A stretch of 64,000 nucleotides of DNA from Psychrobacillus sp032154225 (GTDB lineage: Bacteria > Bacillota > Bacilli > Bacillales_A > Planococcaceae), in the NCBI RefSeq assembly GCF_032154225.1, contig NZ_JALDYF010000010.1:1-64000 (forward strand), written 5' to 3'. Of the stretch, positions 35,017 to 43,762 are shown one piece after another. The stretch's first letter is position 1; each line of letters starts with the position of its first letter. The position numbers and the translations under genes are program-made. The notes beneath the pieces are model-generated. The model was given only the letters and a program-made list of their open reading frames with translations, was not told where the DNA came from and did no database searches.

Positions 35017-35490
35017 TACTTTGTTGTGGTGATCAATAATCTGTTGGGCAGATAACTCCTTCGAATCCCAAGTACTGTGGGCATCTGTAACAAGAGTGAT
35101 ATCATAACCTAAACTATAGGCATTTCTACAAGTAGTATCTACGCAGACTTCACTTTGGATACCTGCAAGTACTAGGTGTTCAATTGAAAGTATTTGCAGT
35201 TCTTCATGTAAATTTGTTTTATAAAATGAATCCGGTGTTGTTTTCTGAATAATTGTATCCATATTAAATGGGGCAATTTCATTATATATTTGCCAACCTT
35301 CGGAACCATTTTCCAAAGCTCTCCCGATTGGAGCATTATGCTGAATATAAATGATAGGGATATTATTTTCTCGTGCATTTGATATAAGTTGTTTTAGATT
35401 AAGTATAAGTGCTTTCGAATCGAACACAGGATTTTGTTCTAAGAACATTGCCTCTTGTACATCAATGATTAGTAAGGCAGTTTTTTCCAT
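34966..35490 (-). CDS. cysteine hydrolase of the isochorismatase family
   Basis: 174 residues. The triad is visible: Asp in ALLIIDVQEAMF, Lys region in IIQKTTPDSFYKT and nucleophile Cys in VLAGIQSEVCVDTTCRNA. Family members hydrolyse isochorismate, nicotinamide or N-carbamoyl compounds. ATG 35490 is used, as the frame upstream lies in the IclR gene. It follows the IclR gene by 19 bases on the same strand, so the two may form a unit. It ends inside the convergent lysE gene. Confidence 0.88.
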   Translation of the reverse strand: MEKTALLIIDVQEAMFLEQNPVFDSKALILNLKQLISNARENNIPIIYIQHNAPIGRALENGSEGWQIYNEIAPFNMDTIIQKTTPDSFYKTNLHEELQILSIEHLVLAGIQSEVCVDTTCRNAYSLGYDITLVTDAHSTWDSKELSAQQIIDHHNKVLRWFAKTQETKDITFS

Positions 35491-35509
35491 AACTATTCTT
35501 CTCACTTTC

Positions 35510-36316
35510 CTACACGTATTTTGAGTTATTTGTAATTGCCATTGCTTGACTAATTTTTTCAGCGTTGTCTTGAAGTAATGGCAAAAATTCATTGTTTAGT
35601 ATTTCCCTCGACACTCGTCCAGCGTGAACGGAGCAGTTAAAGGCTGCAAATACTTTTCCAGTAGCATCGTAAAGTGGAACTGCAATGGAACTAAGTCCTT
35701 CCTCCAGTTGTTGATCAACACCACCCCAGTTTTGCTCCCGAACTTTCTGTAACGTAGTAAGCAACCCCTTTTTATCAACTATTGTTTTCTCTGTAAACTT
35801 TTCGAATTTAATAGTATCAAGGTATTTTTCGAGTTCTGCTTTTGGTAAATAGGCAAGTAGAACATGGCCCATTGAGGTCGCGTAAGCAGGTAGGCGTGAA
35901 CCGACGTCTATGTTAATGGACATAATTCGTTTTGTTGAAACACGTGCAACATAAATAATATCTGTCCCATCTAATATAGAAATCGAGCAGGATTCCCCAG
36001 TTTTATTGACAAAGTCACGCATAAATGAATGTGCAATGCTCCACTTATTATTGGAAGATAAATAAGCATAGCCAAGTGAAAGGGTACGGGCTGTTAATGT
36101 AAACATGCCATTGCTAGATTCTGCAAATCCCAAATGTTCTAGTGTTAGTAACATTCTTCGTGCTGTAGGTCTGCTAAGTCCTGTTATTTTTGAAACTTGG
36201 CTAACTGTCAATGCTTGATGTTCCTGTGAAAATGCTTGAATCACTTGTAAGCCACGTTCTAATGATTGAATATAATCCCCCGATTTTTTAAGGTCGTCCA
36301 ATCTTTCTGTCGACAA
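35510..36316 (-). CDS. IclR family transcriptional regulator, PcaR/PcaU/PobR-like
   Basis: 268 residues. Winged HTH (LTVSQVSKITGLSRPTARRMLLTLEHLGF) preceded by GDYIQSLERGLQVIQAF, the start typical of PcaR/PcaU-type regulators of the beta-ketoadipate pathway. The C-terminal effector domain has DIIYVARVSTKRIMSINIDVGSRLPAYATSMG. TTG start after AGGAGGGG. Divergent from a CoA-transferase/thiolase operon, with a cluster of CGTACG sites between them. Confidence 0.9.
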   Translation of the reverse strand: MSTERLDDLKKSGDYIQSLERGLQVIQAFSQEHQALTVSQVSKITGLSRPTARRMLLTLEHLGFAESSNGMFTLTARTLSLGYAYLSSNNKWSIAHSFMRDFVNKTGESCSISILDGTDIIYVARVSTKRIMSINIDVGSRLPAYATSMGHVLLAYLPKAELEKYLDTIKFEKFTEKTIVDKKGLLTTLQKVREQNWGGVDQQLEEGLSSIAVPLYDATGKVFAAFNCSVHAGRVSREILNNEFLPLLQDNAEKISQAMAITNNSKYV

Positions 36317-36356
36317 ATGTACCCCTCCTATAAAGTGAAATAATACGTATAAAATC

Positions 36357-36488
36357 TATGTGTACGCATATCGTACGACAATAAAATCTATTTTGCAAAC
36401 ACTTTCTTATTAGACTTTTCGGAATATTTTGTTATGATAAATACATAGATTGTACGAATAAAAACAAATCGTACGATTAACGTACGAT
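36357..36488. promoter_or_regulatory. cluster of GTAC-centred operators for the IclR regulator
   Basis: Five related sites share a GTAC core: TATGTGTACGCATA (36357-36370), TCGTACGA (36371-36378), TTGTACGAA (36450-36458), ATCGTACGAT (36468-36477) and AACGTACGAT (36479-36488). The first pair and the last pair are each centred 11 bp apart, one helical turn, suggesting side-by-side dimers. They flank the divergent start regions of the IclR gene and the CoA-transferase operon. Confidence 0.7.
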
Positions 36489-36523
36489 AAGTGTAGAAGA
36501 AGTTAGATTAAGGAGTGGAAAGT

Positions 36524-37210
36524 ATGTCGAAAGTTACAGAAAGTATTGAAGAAGCTTTAGCATGTGTGGAAAGTGGGCACACCGTTTTAGTAGGTGGTTT
36601 TGGATTAGTAGGGGCTCCTCTATCATTAATAGAAGGATTAACGAAAAAAGATGTGAAGAATCTTACGATTGTTAGCAATAATCTTGGTGAGTCTGGTAAA
36701 GGGCTTGGTATTTTATTGAATCAAAACAAAATAAAAAAAGGTGTTGGCTCTTATTTTACGAGTAATAGAGATATCGGTGATAAATATCAAAAAGGGGAGA
36801 TAGAGTTAGAATTGCTTCCTCAAGGAACGTTGGCAGAATCTTTACGTGCTGGAGGGGCAGGGTTAGGTGGCTATTATACGACAACTGCTGTTGGAACAGA
36901 CCTTGCAATTGGAAAAGAAGAGCGAGAGATTGATGGAGTGACGTATATTTTTGAAAAAGCGATCCGTGCGGACGTAGCTTTAATTCGTGCGCATAAGGCA
37001 GATACACTTGGCAATCTTGTTTATTATAAAACTGCCCGTAATTTTAATCCGTTAATGGCCACAGCAGCAAAAAAAGTAATCGTAGAAGTAGATGAAATTG
37101 TGGAGCCAGGAGAGCTGAATCCAGAGGAGATTATCACACCTTTTTTATATGTTGATATGATCATTGAGGCAAAACAAGTGCTGACGAAGGAAGGGGTTGC
37201 GAACAAATGA
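36524..37210 (+). CDS. 3-oxoacid CoA-transferase subunit A (PcaI/ScoA-like)
   Basis: 228 residues. Family I CoA-transferase alpha subunit: GHTVLVGGFGLVGAPLSLIEGL at the start and GAGLGGYYTTTAVGTDLA in the middle. ATG 36524 follows AAGGAG. Transfers CoA from succinyl-CoA to a 3-oxoacid (3-oxoadipate or acetoacetate) with subunit B. The PcaR-like regulator and the following thiolase favour the 3-oxoadipate pathway (pcaIJF), but acetoacetate use cannot be excluded. Confidence 0.9.
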   Translation: MSKVTESIEEALACVESGHTVLVGGFGLVGAPLSLIEGLTKKDVKNLTIVSNNLGESGKGLGILLNQNKIKKGVGSYFTSNRDIGDKYQKGEIELELLPQGTLAESLRAGGAGLGGYYTTTAVGTDLAIGKEEREIDGVTYIFEKAIRADVALIRAHKADTLGNLVYYKTARNFNPLMATAAKKVIVEVDEIVEPGELNPEEIITPFLYVDMIIEAKQVLTKEGVANK

Positions 37211-37839
37211 GTGGTAAAGAAGATATGCAGCATTTAATCGCGAAACGGGTTGCAGATGAATTAGAAGGACCTTGTGTCGTGAACCTTGGAATTGGCATAC
37301 CAACGCTTGTTGCGGAGTATATGGATGCGGCAGATATTTATATGCATACGGAAAATGGCTTACTCGGAGTAACGGATGTGGAAGAGGCAGATATCGATCC
37401 GAATATTGTTAATGCAGGAAAAATACCAGTAGGGGAAGCAGTAGGTGCGTCTTATTTTAATAGCTCGGACTCTTTTGCAATGATTCGCGGAGGACATGTG
37501 GATGTAGCGATTCTCGGTGCACTTCAAGTGGATCAAGAAGGAGTTATTGCAAACTGGGCAGTTCCTGGAAAGAATATTATGGGGGTCGGCGGTGCCATGG
37601 ATTTATTGGTGGGGGCAAAGAAAGTGTTTGTCACAATGAGTCATACATCGAAAGATGGCACTAGCAAACTATTAAAACATTGTACATATCCGATTACATC
37701 AACACGAAATGTGGATATGATTTTTACAGAATTAGCGGTATTTAAAGTCGTAAATAAGCAATTGAAATTAGTGGATTTAATGCCAGGTGTAACAATCGAA
37801 GAGGTAAGGGAGAAAACAGAAGCAGGTTTTTTTGAATAA
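37207..37839 (+). CDS. 3-oxoacid CoA-transferase subunit B (PcaJ/ScoB-like)
   Basis: 210 residues. The catalytic Glu lies in MHTENGLLGV, and NLGIGIPTLVAEYM and GGHVDVAILGALQVDQEG are family landmarks. The ATG overlaps the subunit A stop (ATGA), so the two are co-translated at equal levels. Second gene of the IclR-controlled operon. Confidence 0.92.
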   Translation: MSGKEDMQHLIAKRVADELEGPCVVNLGIGIPTLVAEYMDAADIYMHTENGLLGVTDVEEADIDPNIVNAGKIPVGEAVGASYFNSSDSFAMIRGGHVDVAILGALQVDQEGVIANWAVPGKNIMGVGGAMDLLVGAKKVFVTMSHTSKDGTSKLLKHCTYPITSTRNVDMIFTELAVFKVVNKQLKLVDLMPGVTIEEVREKTEAGFFE

Positions 37840-37880
37840 ATAAAAGTATTCAGAGTGAATTTTATTTAGGGGATGATGAA

Positions 37881-39074
37881 TTGCGAAATGTAGTAATCGT
37901 AGATGCAGTGCGTACAGCGATAGGGAAACTAGGTGGGAGTATTGGAAATGAAACGGTAGATTTTCTTGGCGCACATGTCATAGAAGAATTGATACGGCGC
38001 ACGAATTTAGATAAGGATGCTGTTGAGGAAGTTATTTTAGGCCAGGCGAAACAAAGTGCAGATGCCTCAAACGTCGCGAGGATCGCTATGATTCGTGCTG
38101 GTATTCCGGTAGAGACACCAGCTTATACGGTTCATCGTCAATGTGGGTCTGGAGTACAAGCTCTTAACTCTGCAACACAACAAATTCAGACGGGTATAAG
38201 CGATATTATTATTGCTGGCGGAGCGGAGTCGATGAGCACTGCACCATACTATGTGAACAATGTGAGGTTTGGTGCAAAGTCTGGAGATGTATCGCTGAAA
38301 GATCCGAATACTGCAAGTCAGCCAGGCTCGCAGCCAAGAGAAATTTACGGCGATTTGAATATGGGAGTTACAGCAGAAAATGTTGCTGAAAAGTATGGTA
38401 TTTCAAGACAGGCTCAAGATGAATTTGCACTAAGTAGTCAAGAAAAAACGGAAAATGCGATGGATAAAGGATTGTTTGAAAAAGAGATTGTGCCTTACCC
38501 AGTGAAAACTCGTAAAGGTATTATTGAGTTTAAAATCGACGAGCATCCAAGAGAAACTACTTTAGAAAAATTGGCAGCATTAAAACCAGTTTTTAAAGAA
38601 GGTGGAACCGTAACAGCAGGAAATGCAAGTGGGCGTAATGACGGGGCAGCAGCACTATTAGTAATGTCCGAAGATGAGGCGCTAAAACGTGGATACAAAC
38701 CAAAAGCAAGAATCATTGCTCAAGCTTCAGTAGGGTGTTCACCTGACTTGATGGGAATGGGACCAGTTTACGCTATATTAAAGGCTTTGAAACAAACTAG
38801 CTTAACAATTGCTGACTTAGATATTGTGGAGTTAAATGAGGCATTCGCTTCACAAGCTGTTGCATGCATAAATGAGTTAGGATTGGATTATAGCAAAGTA
38901 AATCCAAATGGAGGAGCTATTGCAATGGGTCATCCGATTGGTGCCACTGGTGCAATTTTATTAACGAAATTAATACATGAGTTAGAACGCACTGGGAAAA
39001 AATACGGTGCAGTAACATTATGTATTGCAGGTGGTATGGGAATTGCGACAATCGTGGAGAATATACAAGTTTAA
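37881..39074 (+). CDS. acetyl-CoA C-acyltransferase (thiolase; possibly 3-oxoadipyl-CoA thiolase)
   Basis: 397 residues. The active-site Cys is in VHRQCGSGVQALNSA (near residue 88), the second set in AMGHPIGATGA and LCIAGGMG. TTG start after AGGGGATG. It cleaves a 3-oxoacyl-CoA to acetyl-CoA plus a shortened acyl-CoA. With the CoA-transferase it completes the two terminal steps of either 3-oxoadipate or acetoacetate breakdown. Confidence 0.92.
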   Translation: MRNVVIVDAVRTAIGKLGGSIGNETVDFLGAHVIEELIRRTNLDKDAVEEVILGQAKQSADASNVARIAMIRAGIPVETPAYTVHRQCGSGVQALNSATQQIQTGISDIIIAGGAESMSTAPYYVNNVRFGAKSGDVSLKDPNTASQPGSQPREIYGDLNMGVTAENVAEKYGISRQAQDEFALSSQEKTENAMDKGLFEKEIVPYPVKTRKGIIEFKIDEHPRETTLEKLAALKPVFKEGGTVTAGNASGRNDGAAALLVMSEDEALKRGYKPKARIIAQASVGCSPDLMGMGPVYAILKALKQTSLTIADLDIVELNEAFASQAVACINELGLDYSKVNPNGGAIAMGHPIGATGAILLTKLIHELERTGKKYGAVTLCIAGGMGIATIVENIQV

Positions 39075-39086
39075 TATGGTGAGTTG

Positions 39087-39130
39087 AAAGCTGCCAATCA
39101 TTCGTTAATTGAATGATTAGTAGCTTTTTA
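39087..39130 (+). terminator. terminator of the CoA-transferase/thiolase operon
   Basis: Stem AAAGCTGCCAATCATTC / GAATGATTAGTAGCTTT with a small mismatch and a TTTTT run. Confidence 0.85.
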
Positions 39131-39222
39131 TTGTGCGGTATTTCTTTTTATTTTATGACAATGTTTGTTTTTCAAAGTTTTAGGGCAATACTGAGTCAAA
39201 TTACTTCTAAAGGAGGAACTTT

Positions 39223-39921
39223 ATGTTGAAATTTAGAATTATTTTGTTCAGCATACTCTTAACTTTTTCAACAAGTTCGGTAGCGAAAGCATTTGATGTT
39301 TTATCTATTGTTCCAAGCAATGTCGAATTAACTATTGCCTATGATGGGGAGTCTACTATTGATCGCCTAGATGAAATAACGGATGACTATTTTCAGAAAG
39401 AACCGGAAACTTACACAGTCGTGGCAGGAGATAATTTGTATCGGATTGCAGTCAATCACAATATTCCATTAGAGTCGCTTATGAGCTGGAACAATCTTAC
39501 GGGGGATTTAATTTATCCTGAAGATGTATTAATTGTAAGTGATGATGGAACAGAGGCGGCGGTTGTTCAGGCTGAGGAAAATCAGCAAGTAGCGACCGTG
39601 TTTACGCCAACTGTTGTAGAGGAAGCGGTGGAGGAAGAAATGATTGTAACGGCAACCGCGTATACCGCCTATTGTACAGGTTGTTCTGGGACAACGGCTT
39701 ATGGAATTGACTTACGTTCCAATCCAGATCAGAAAGTAATTGCCGTAGATCCACGAATTATCCCGCTTGGCACAAAGGTTTGGGTGGAAGGATACGGGGA
39801 GGCAATTGCTGGTGATACTGGAGGGGCTATTAAAGGAAATAAAATCGATGTGTTCATTCCATCGCATGAGAATGCAATGGAGTGGGGAGTTAAAAAGGTG
39901 AAAATTAAAGTGCTGAATTAA
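39223..39921 (+). CDS. LysM and 3D domain cell-wall protein
   Basis: 232 residues. Signal peptide (about 1-23, ending SSVAKA), one LysM peptidoglycan-binding domain (YTVVAGDNLYRIAVNHN, about 66-110), a Glu/Val-rich linker, and a C-terminal 3D domain (about 140-232). The three Asp motifs are recognisable in VIAVDPRIIPLGT, AGDTGGAIKG and NKIDVF. Resembles YocH/MltA-type lytic proteins that remodel peptidoglycan. Flanked by terminators on both sides, so monocistronic. Confidence 0.92.
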   Translation: MLKFRIILFSILLTFSTSSVAKAFDVLSIVPSNVELTIAYDGESTIDRLDEITDDYFQKEPETYTVVAGDNLYRIAVNHNIPLESLMSWNNLTGDLIYPEDVLIVSDDGTEAAVVQAEENQQVATVFTPTVVEEAVEEEMIVTATAYTAYCTGCSGTTAYGIDLRSNPDQKVIAVDPRIIPLGTKVWVEGYGEAIAGDTGGAIKGNKIDVFIPSHENAMEWGVKKVKIKVLN

Positions 39922-39937
39922 CGGTATATGAATAATT

Positions 39938-39984
39938 AAAAATCCACATTCCAACATTTTCGTGATGTTGGAATGTGGATTTTT
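39938..39984 (+). terminator. terminator after the LysM-3D gene
   Basis: Perfect 20-bp inverted repeat starting AAAAATCCACATTCC, with a seven-base loop and TTTTT. Confidence 0.93.
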
Positions 39985-40189
39985 AATTTGTATATAAGCT
40001 AGGAATAAATAAGTAGGAGTTTCGCATAACTTGTTGTGAGTCCGGCAACATCATTTCCTTCAGCTTAACATTTCCTCAACAATCTTTACGTAACATTATT
40101 AACAGCTACACACTTGCTTAATGTTTATTTTCTATAGTTATACTTGTAAGCAAATAAAAACAAACACAAACAAATGGAGGTTCTACTTA

Positions 40190-41278
40190 ATGGCTTTTAA
40201 TCATGTCTGGAAAAAAAGTTTGGTTGGTATGTTAGCTATTTCGATGTTGGCAGCTTGTTCGGATAGTTCTGGAGATGCGGGTGTCGAAGGAAATGAATTG
40301 ACGCTTGAAGAAATTACTAAAAAGGCGAAGGAAGAAGGAACAGTAAACTCTGTTGGGATGCCAGATACTTGGGCGAACTGGGTAGAAACTTGGGAAGAGC
40401 TAGGATCAGAGTATAGCTTGAAGCATTCGGATACAGATATGTCTAGTGCTGAAGAGCTGGCAAAGTTTGAAGCAGAGAAGAGCGATGCAACTGCAGATAT
40501 TGGAGATGTTGGTATTGCATTTGGGCCAATTGCAGAGGATAGAGATTTGACATTAGCTTATAAAACTTCTTATTGGGATGACGTTCCAGACTGGGCTAAA
40601 GACGATGATGGGGACTGGGTTTTAGGATACACAGGAACTATTTCATTTTTAACAGATACGAATAATGTTTCGAATCCTCCGAAGTCATGGGACGATTTGA
40701 AAAATGGTGACTATACAGTAAGTATTGGAGATGCGTTGGCTGCGAACCAAGCTCAGTTTGCTATTTTAGCTGCTGCGTACGCATTTGGTGGAGATGAAAC
40801 GAATTTACAACCGGGAATTGATTTCTTTGCAGAACTTGCTAAGCAAGGTCGTCTTCAAGGGGACCCTACTGTTGCTAATTTAGAAAAAGGCGAAATCGAT
40901 GTAGCAGTTCTTTGGGACTTCAATTCATTAGGTTACCGTAGCCAAATTGATGAAACGCGTTTTGACGTGGTTGTTCCATCAGAGGCTTCTGTCATTTCGG
41001 GTTATGCAACGGTTATTAATAAATACGCAAAAAATCCACATGCTGCAATGTTAACGCGTGAATATATTTTATCGGATGCTGGACAAGAAAATCTTGCAAA
41101 AGGGTATGCGCGCCCAATTCGTGAAAATGTGAAGTTGTCAGCAGAAGTTGAAGCATTACTATTACCACAGGAAATGTATGAAAATGCTCGTCCGGTGAAG
41201 GATCAAAAAGCTTGGGAAGAGACGACAAAACAAATTCCACAAATGTGGCAAGATCAGGTTTTAATTCATGTCAAATAA
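40190..41278 (+). CDS. ABC transporter substrate-binding lipoprotein (family 1, iron/polyamine/phosphonate-type)
   Basis: About 362 residues. Lipoprotein signal (AISMLAAC, Cys 23), then a type II periplasmic-binding fold: TVNSVGMPDTWANWVETWEEL, ADIGDVGIAFGP, GYTGTISFLTDTNNVSNPPKSWDDLKNGDY and NPHAAMLTREYILSDAGQENLAKGYARPI. ATG 40190 follows GGAGG, and the frame upstream is non-coding. It heads a seven-gene operon and overlaps the next gene by 11 bases. Because of its cytosolic phosphatase neighbour the ligand may be an organophosphate. Confidence 0.88.
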   Translation: MAFNHVWKKSLVGMLAISMLAACSDSSGDAGVEGNELTLEEITKKAKEEGTVNSVGMPDTWANWVETWEELGSEYSLKHSDTDMSSAEELAKFEAEKSDATADIGDVGIAFGPIAEDRDLTLAYKTSYWDDVPDWAKDDDGDWVLGYTGTISFLTDTNNVSNPPKSWDDLKNGDYTVSIGDALAANQAQFAILAAAYAFGGDETNLQPGIDFFAELAKQGRLQGDPTVANLEKGEIDVAVLWDFNSLGYRSQIDETRFDVVVPSEASVISGYATVINKYAKNPHAAMLTREYILSDAGQENLAKGYARPIRENVKLSAEVEALLLPQEMYENARPVKDQKAWEETTKQIPQMWQDQVLIHVK

Positions 41279-42104
41279 TCAAGTAGTACTTATTGTAGTA
41301 GATGCTCTTCGTTATGATACAGCATGTACACATATGGGATATATGCAACATTTAGTAGAAAGAGATGCGGCAGCACGCTTTGAAGTACGCTCGGAAGTAC
41401 CATCTTTGTCTCGTCCTTTGTATGAAACGATTTTAACGGGAACTCCACCAATTATTCATGGTGTTACGAGCAATGCAACGGTGCGATTATCTACGCAACA
41501 AAGTTTGTTCCATCTAGCAAAAAGCAGCGGGAAAACTACCGCTGCTGCTGCTTACTATTGGGTGAGTGAACTGTACAATCGAGCGCCATTTAATCATTTT
41601 GAAGATCGTATTCAATTAGAGATGGAGCGTCCTATTGAAAATGGACTGTTCTATTTTGAAGATCATTATCCAGATAGTCATTTATTTGCAGAGGCAGCTT
41701 GGTTAATGGATCAGAAGCAACCAGATTTTCTATATATTCATCCGATGAATGTGGATGATGATGGGCATAAGTATACGGCGGATTCGAAAGAGTATCGTAA
41801 TCGCGTATTAGCTGTGGATGCAATTCTTTCTTTATTCATTCCGAAGTGTTTGGAGCAAGGCTATGAGGTTATTGTGACGGCAGATCATGGGATGACGAGT
41901 GATGGCAATCATGGTGGCAATACGGTGGAAGATCGACATGTACCGATGTTTGTTTTGTCCAATCAAGTGAAAAAGGGTGTTCATGAGGGAATCGTTTCTC
42001 AGCTTCAAGTAGCTCCTTTAGTATGTCATTTGTTAAATATAAAGCCTTCAGACGAGATGGTTCCTCTTCTTCTCGATGGTGTATGTTCGCTAAAAGAGGC
42101 CTAG
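41268..42104 (+). CDS. cytosolic alkaline phosphatase superfamily hydrolase
   Basis: 278 residues without a signal peptide. Phosphodiesterase/nucleotide-pyrophosphatase-type core: metal Asp in VVLIVVDALRYD, nucleophile region in SLSRPLYETILTGTPP, and further metal ligands in NVDDDGHKY, TADHGMTSDGNHGG and DRHVPMFV. It should hydrolyse a phosphate mono- or diester inside the cell. Its location between the binding protein and the permeases of one ABC importer strongly suggests it acts on the imported compound. Confidence 0.85.
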   Translation: MSNNQVVLIVVDALRYDTACTHMGYMQHLVERDAAARFEVRSEVPSLSRPLYETILTGTPPIIHGVTSNATVRLSTQQSLFHLAKSSGKTTAAAAYYWVSELYNRAPFNHFEDRIQLEMERPIENGLFYFEDHYPDSHLFAEAAWLMDQKQPDFLYIHPMNVDDDGHKYTADSKEYRNRVLAVDAILSLFIPKCLEQGYEVIVTADHGMTSDGNHGGNTVEDRHVPMFVLSNQVKKGVHEGIVSQLQVAPLVCHLLNIKPSDEMVPLLLDGVCSLKEA

Positions 42105-42143
42105 TGCCTCTTTTTTTAGAAAGTATAGAAAGAGGGGATTTTA

Positions 42144-42977
42144 TTGTCTACGAAAAAGCAGTCGTTGTTTTTGCTCATGCCATTTGTCGTATTGCTTCTT
42201 CTATTTTTTATCGTCCCGTTGCTGTATATGGTAATCTCAAGCTTTAGTAATAGTGGTGGCTTCACGTTTGTGCAATATAAAACAGTATTTACGAATAGTT
42301 ATATTCTCCAAGGATTTAAAAATAGTATTACACTTTCGGCGGTTTCCGCAGTAGTAGCACTTGTTGTTACATTGTTTGCTGTGTATGCCATGATGCGTTT
42401 TTCAGAGCCTGTACGAGAACGGATCTTAGTTATTTCGAATTTAACATCCAATTTTTCAGGTGTTCCTTTGGCATTTGCGTTTATCATATTGCTTGGAAAT
42501 AGTGGGCTTTTTACATTGTTATTTGAAAAATGGGGAATAGATTCTTTTTCATCTTTTTCTTTATATAGTTGGAGTGGCTTATTACTTATATACATTTACT
42601 TTCAATTACCACTTTCGTTAATGTTGCTCTATCCAATCTATTACGGTATTCAGCAGCAATGGAAGGAAGCGGCAGCGTTGTTGGGTGCTTCTCCTTTTCA
42701 GTTTTGGAGAAAGATAGGAATTCCTATTATGCTTCCTGGGATTGTTGGGACGTTTAGTATTTTATTTGCCAATGCAATGGGAGCCTATGCATCAGCCTAT
42801 GCCTTAACGAGCAGTTCGTATAATTTAGTTGCTATTAGAATCGGGGCATTATTAACAGGAGATATTTTCGCACAACCGGAGCTTGCAAGTGCGATTGCCG
42901 TTTTACTTGGGGTAACGATGATTACAGCGATGCTGTTAAGTGAGTGGAGCATTAAAAAGACAAGGAGGAATTTATAG
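42144..42977 (+). CDS. ABC transporter permease, first subunit
   Basis: 277 residues with six hydrophobic segments and the EAA coupling loop EAAALLGASPFQFWRKIGIPIMLPGI. TTG start after AGAGGGG. Together with the next gene it makes the heterodimeric channel of the family 1 importer. Its stop shares a base with the start of the second permease. Confidence 0.9.
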   Translation: MSTKKQSLFLLMPFVVLLLLFFIVPLLYMVISSFSNSGGFTFVQYKTVFTNSYILQGFKNSITLSAVSAVVALVVTLFAVYAMMRFSEPVRERILVISNLTSNFSGVPLAFAFIILLGNSGLFTLLFEKWGIDSFSSFSLYSWSGLLLIYIYFQLPLSLMLLYPIYYGIQQQWKEAAALLGASPFQFWRKIGIPIMLPGIVGTFSILFANAMGAYASAYALTSSSYNLVAIRIGALLTGDIFAQPELASAIAVLLGVTMITAMLLSEWSIKKTRRNL

Positions 42978-43762
42978 TGAAAAAAAGAGGATTGCCTGAT
43001 CTGTTTTTTGTCATTCTAGTTCTTTACTTGTTTTTTCCTATATTAGCTACTTCTCTTTATGCTTTTGCAACAAAATGGAACAAAACTATTTTTCCAGAAG
43101 GTATTACGTTTAAATGGATTTCTACATTGTTTCAAGATATGAATTTCATCGAAGCGTTTGGAAGAACTGTCCTTTTGTCGGGTGGAGCAGTCGTCATCGC
43201 ATTTTTGTTTGTCGTACCAGCTATTTTTGTTATTGTTCTTTATTTTCCGAAGTATGAGAAGTGGATTCAAGCAATAGTAGTTATGGTGTATGCATTTCCA
43301 GGTGTTATTTTGGCAGTAGGTTTAATACGTGCATATTCGAAAATAGGTGTGCCGATGGTATTCGTTGTTTTAGGGGCGTATGTGATAGGAATATTGCCGT
43401 ATATTTATCAAAGCACACGAAATAGTTTGCGTAATGTGAATGCAAGGCAGTTATTAGATGCAGCGGAGTTGTTAGGTGCTTCTAAAGTGCAATCGTTTTT
43501 GAAGGTTTTATTGCCATCGGTGTATCCAGGATTATTTGCCGGGGCATTATTGTCTTTCTCCGTTTTGTTCGGTGAATTTGTTCTTATTAACTTAGTTGTA
43601 GGGTCTCGTTTTGAAACAGTGCAAATATATTTGGTGAAAAAGTTAGAAACGAGCGGCCATATTGCGAGTGCAGTAGTATTTGTTTACCTAGTATTGATGG
43701 GGATATTAACAATTACAATTTCTGTGTTAACTAAACGATCGAAGGGTGTTGCAAATACATGA
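42977..43762 (+). CDS. ABC transporter permease, second subunit
   Basis: 261 residues with six hydrophobic segments. The EAA loop is DAAELLGASKVQSFLKVLLPSVYPGL. GTG start overlapping the first permease stop by one base, and its end overlaps the ATPase gene (ATGA at 43759). Equimolar translation of the two permeases is likely. Confidence 0.9.
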   Translation: MKKRGLPDLFFVILVLYLFFPILATSLYAFATKWNKTIFPEGITFKWISTLFQDMNFIEAFGRTVLLSGGAVVIAFLFVVPAIFVIVLYFPKYEKWIQAIVVMVYAFPGVILAVGLIRAYSKIGVPMVFVVLGAYVIGILPYIYQSTRNSLRNVNARQLLDAAELLGASKVQSFLKVLLPSVYPGLFAGALLSFSVLFGEFVLINLVVGSRFETVQIYLVKKLETSGHIASAVVFVYLVLMGILTITISVLTKRSKGVANT

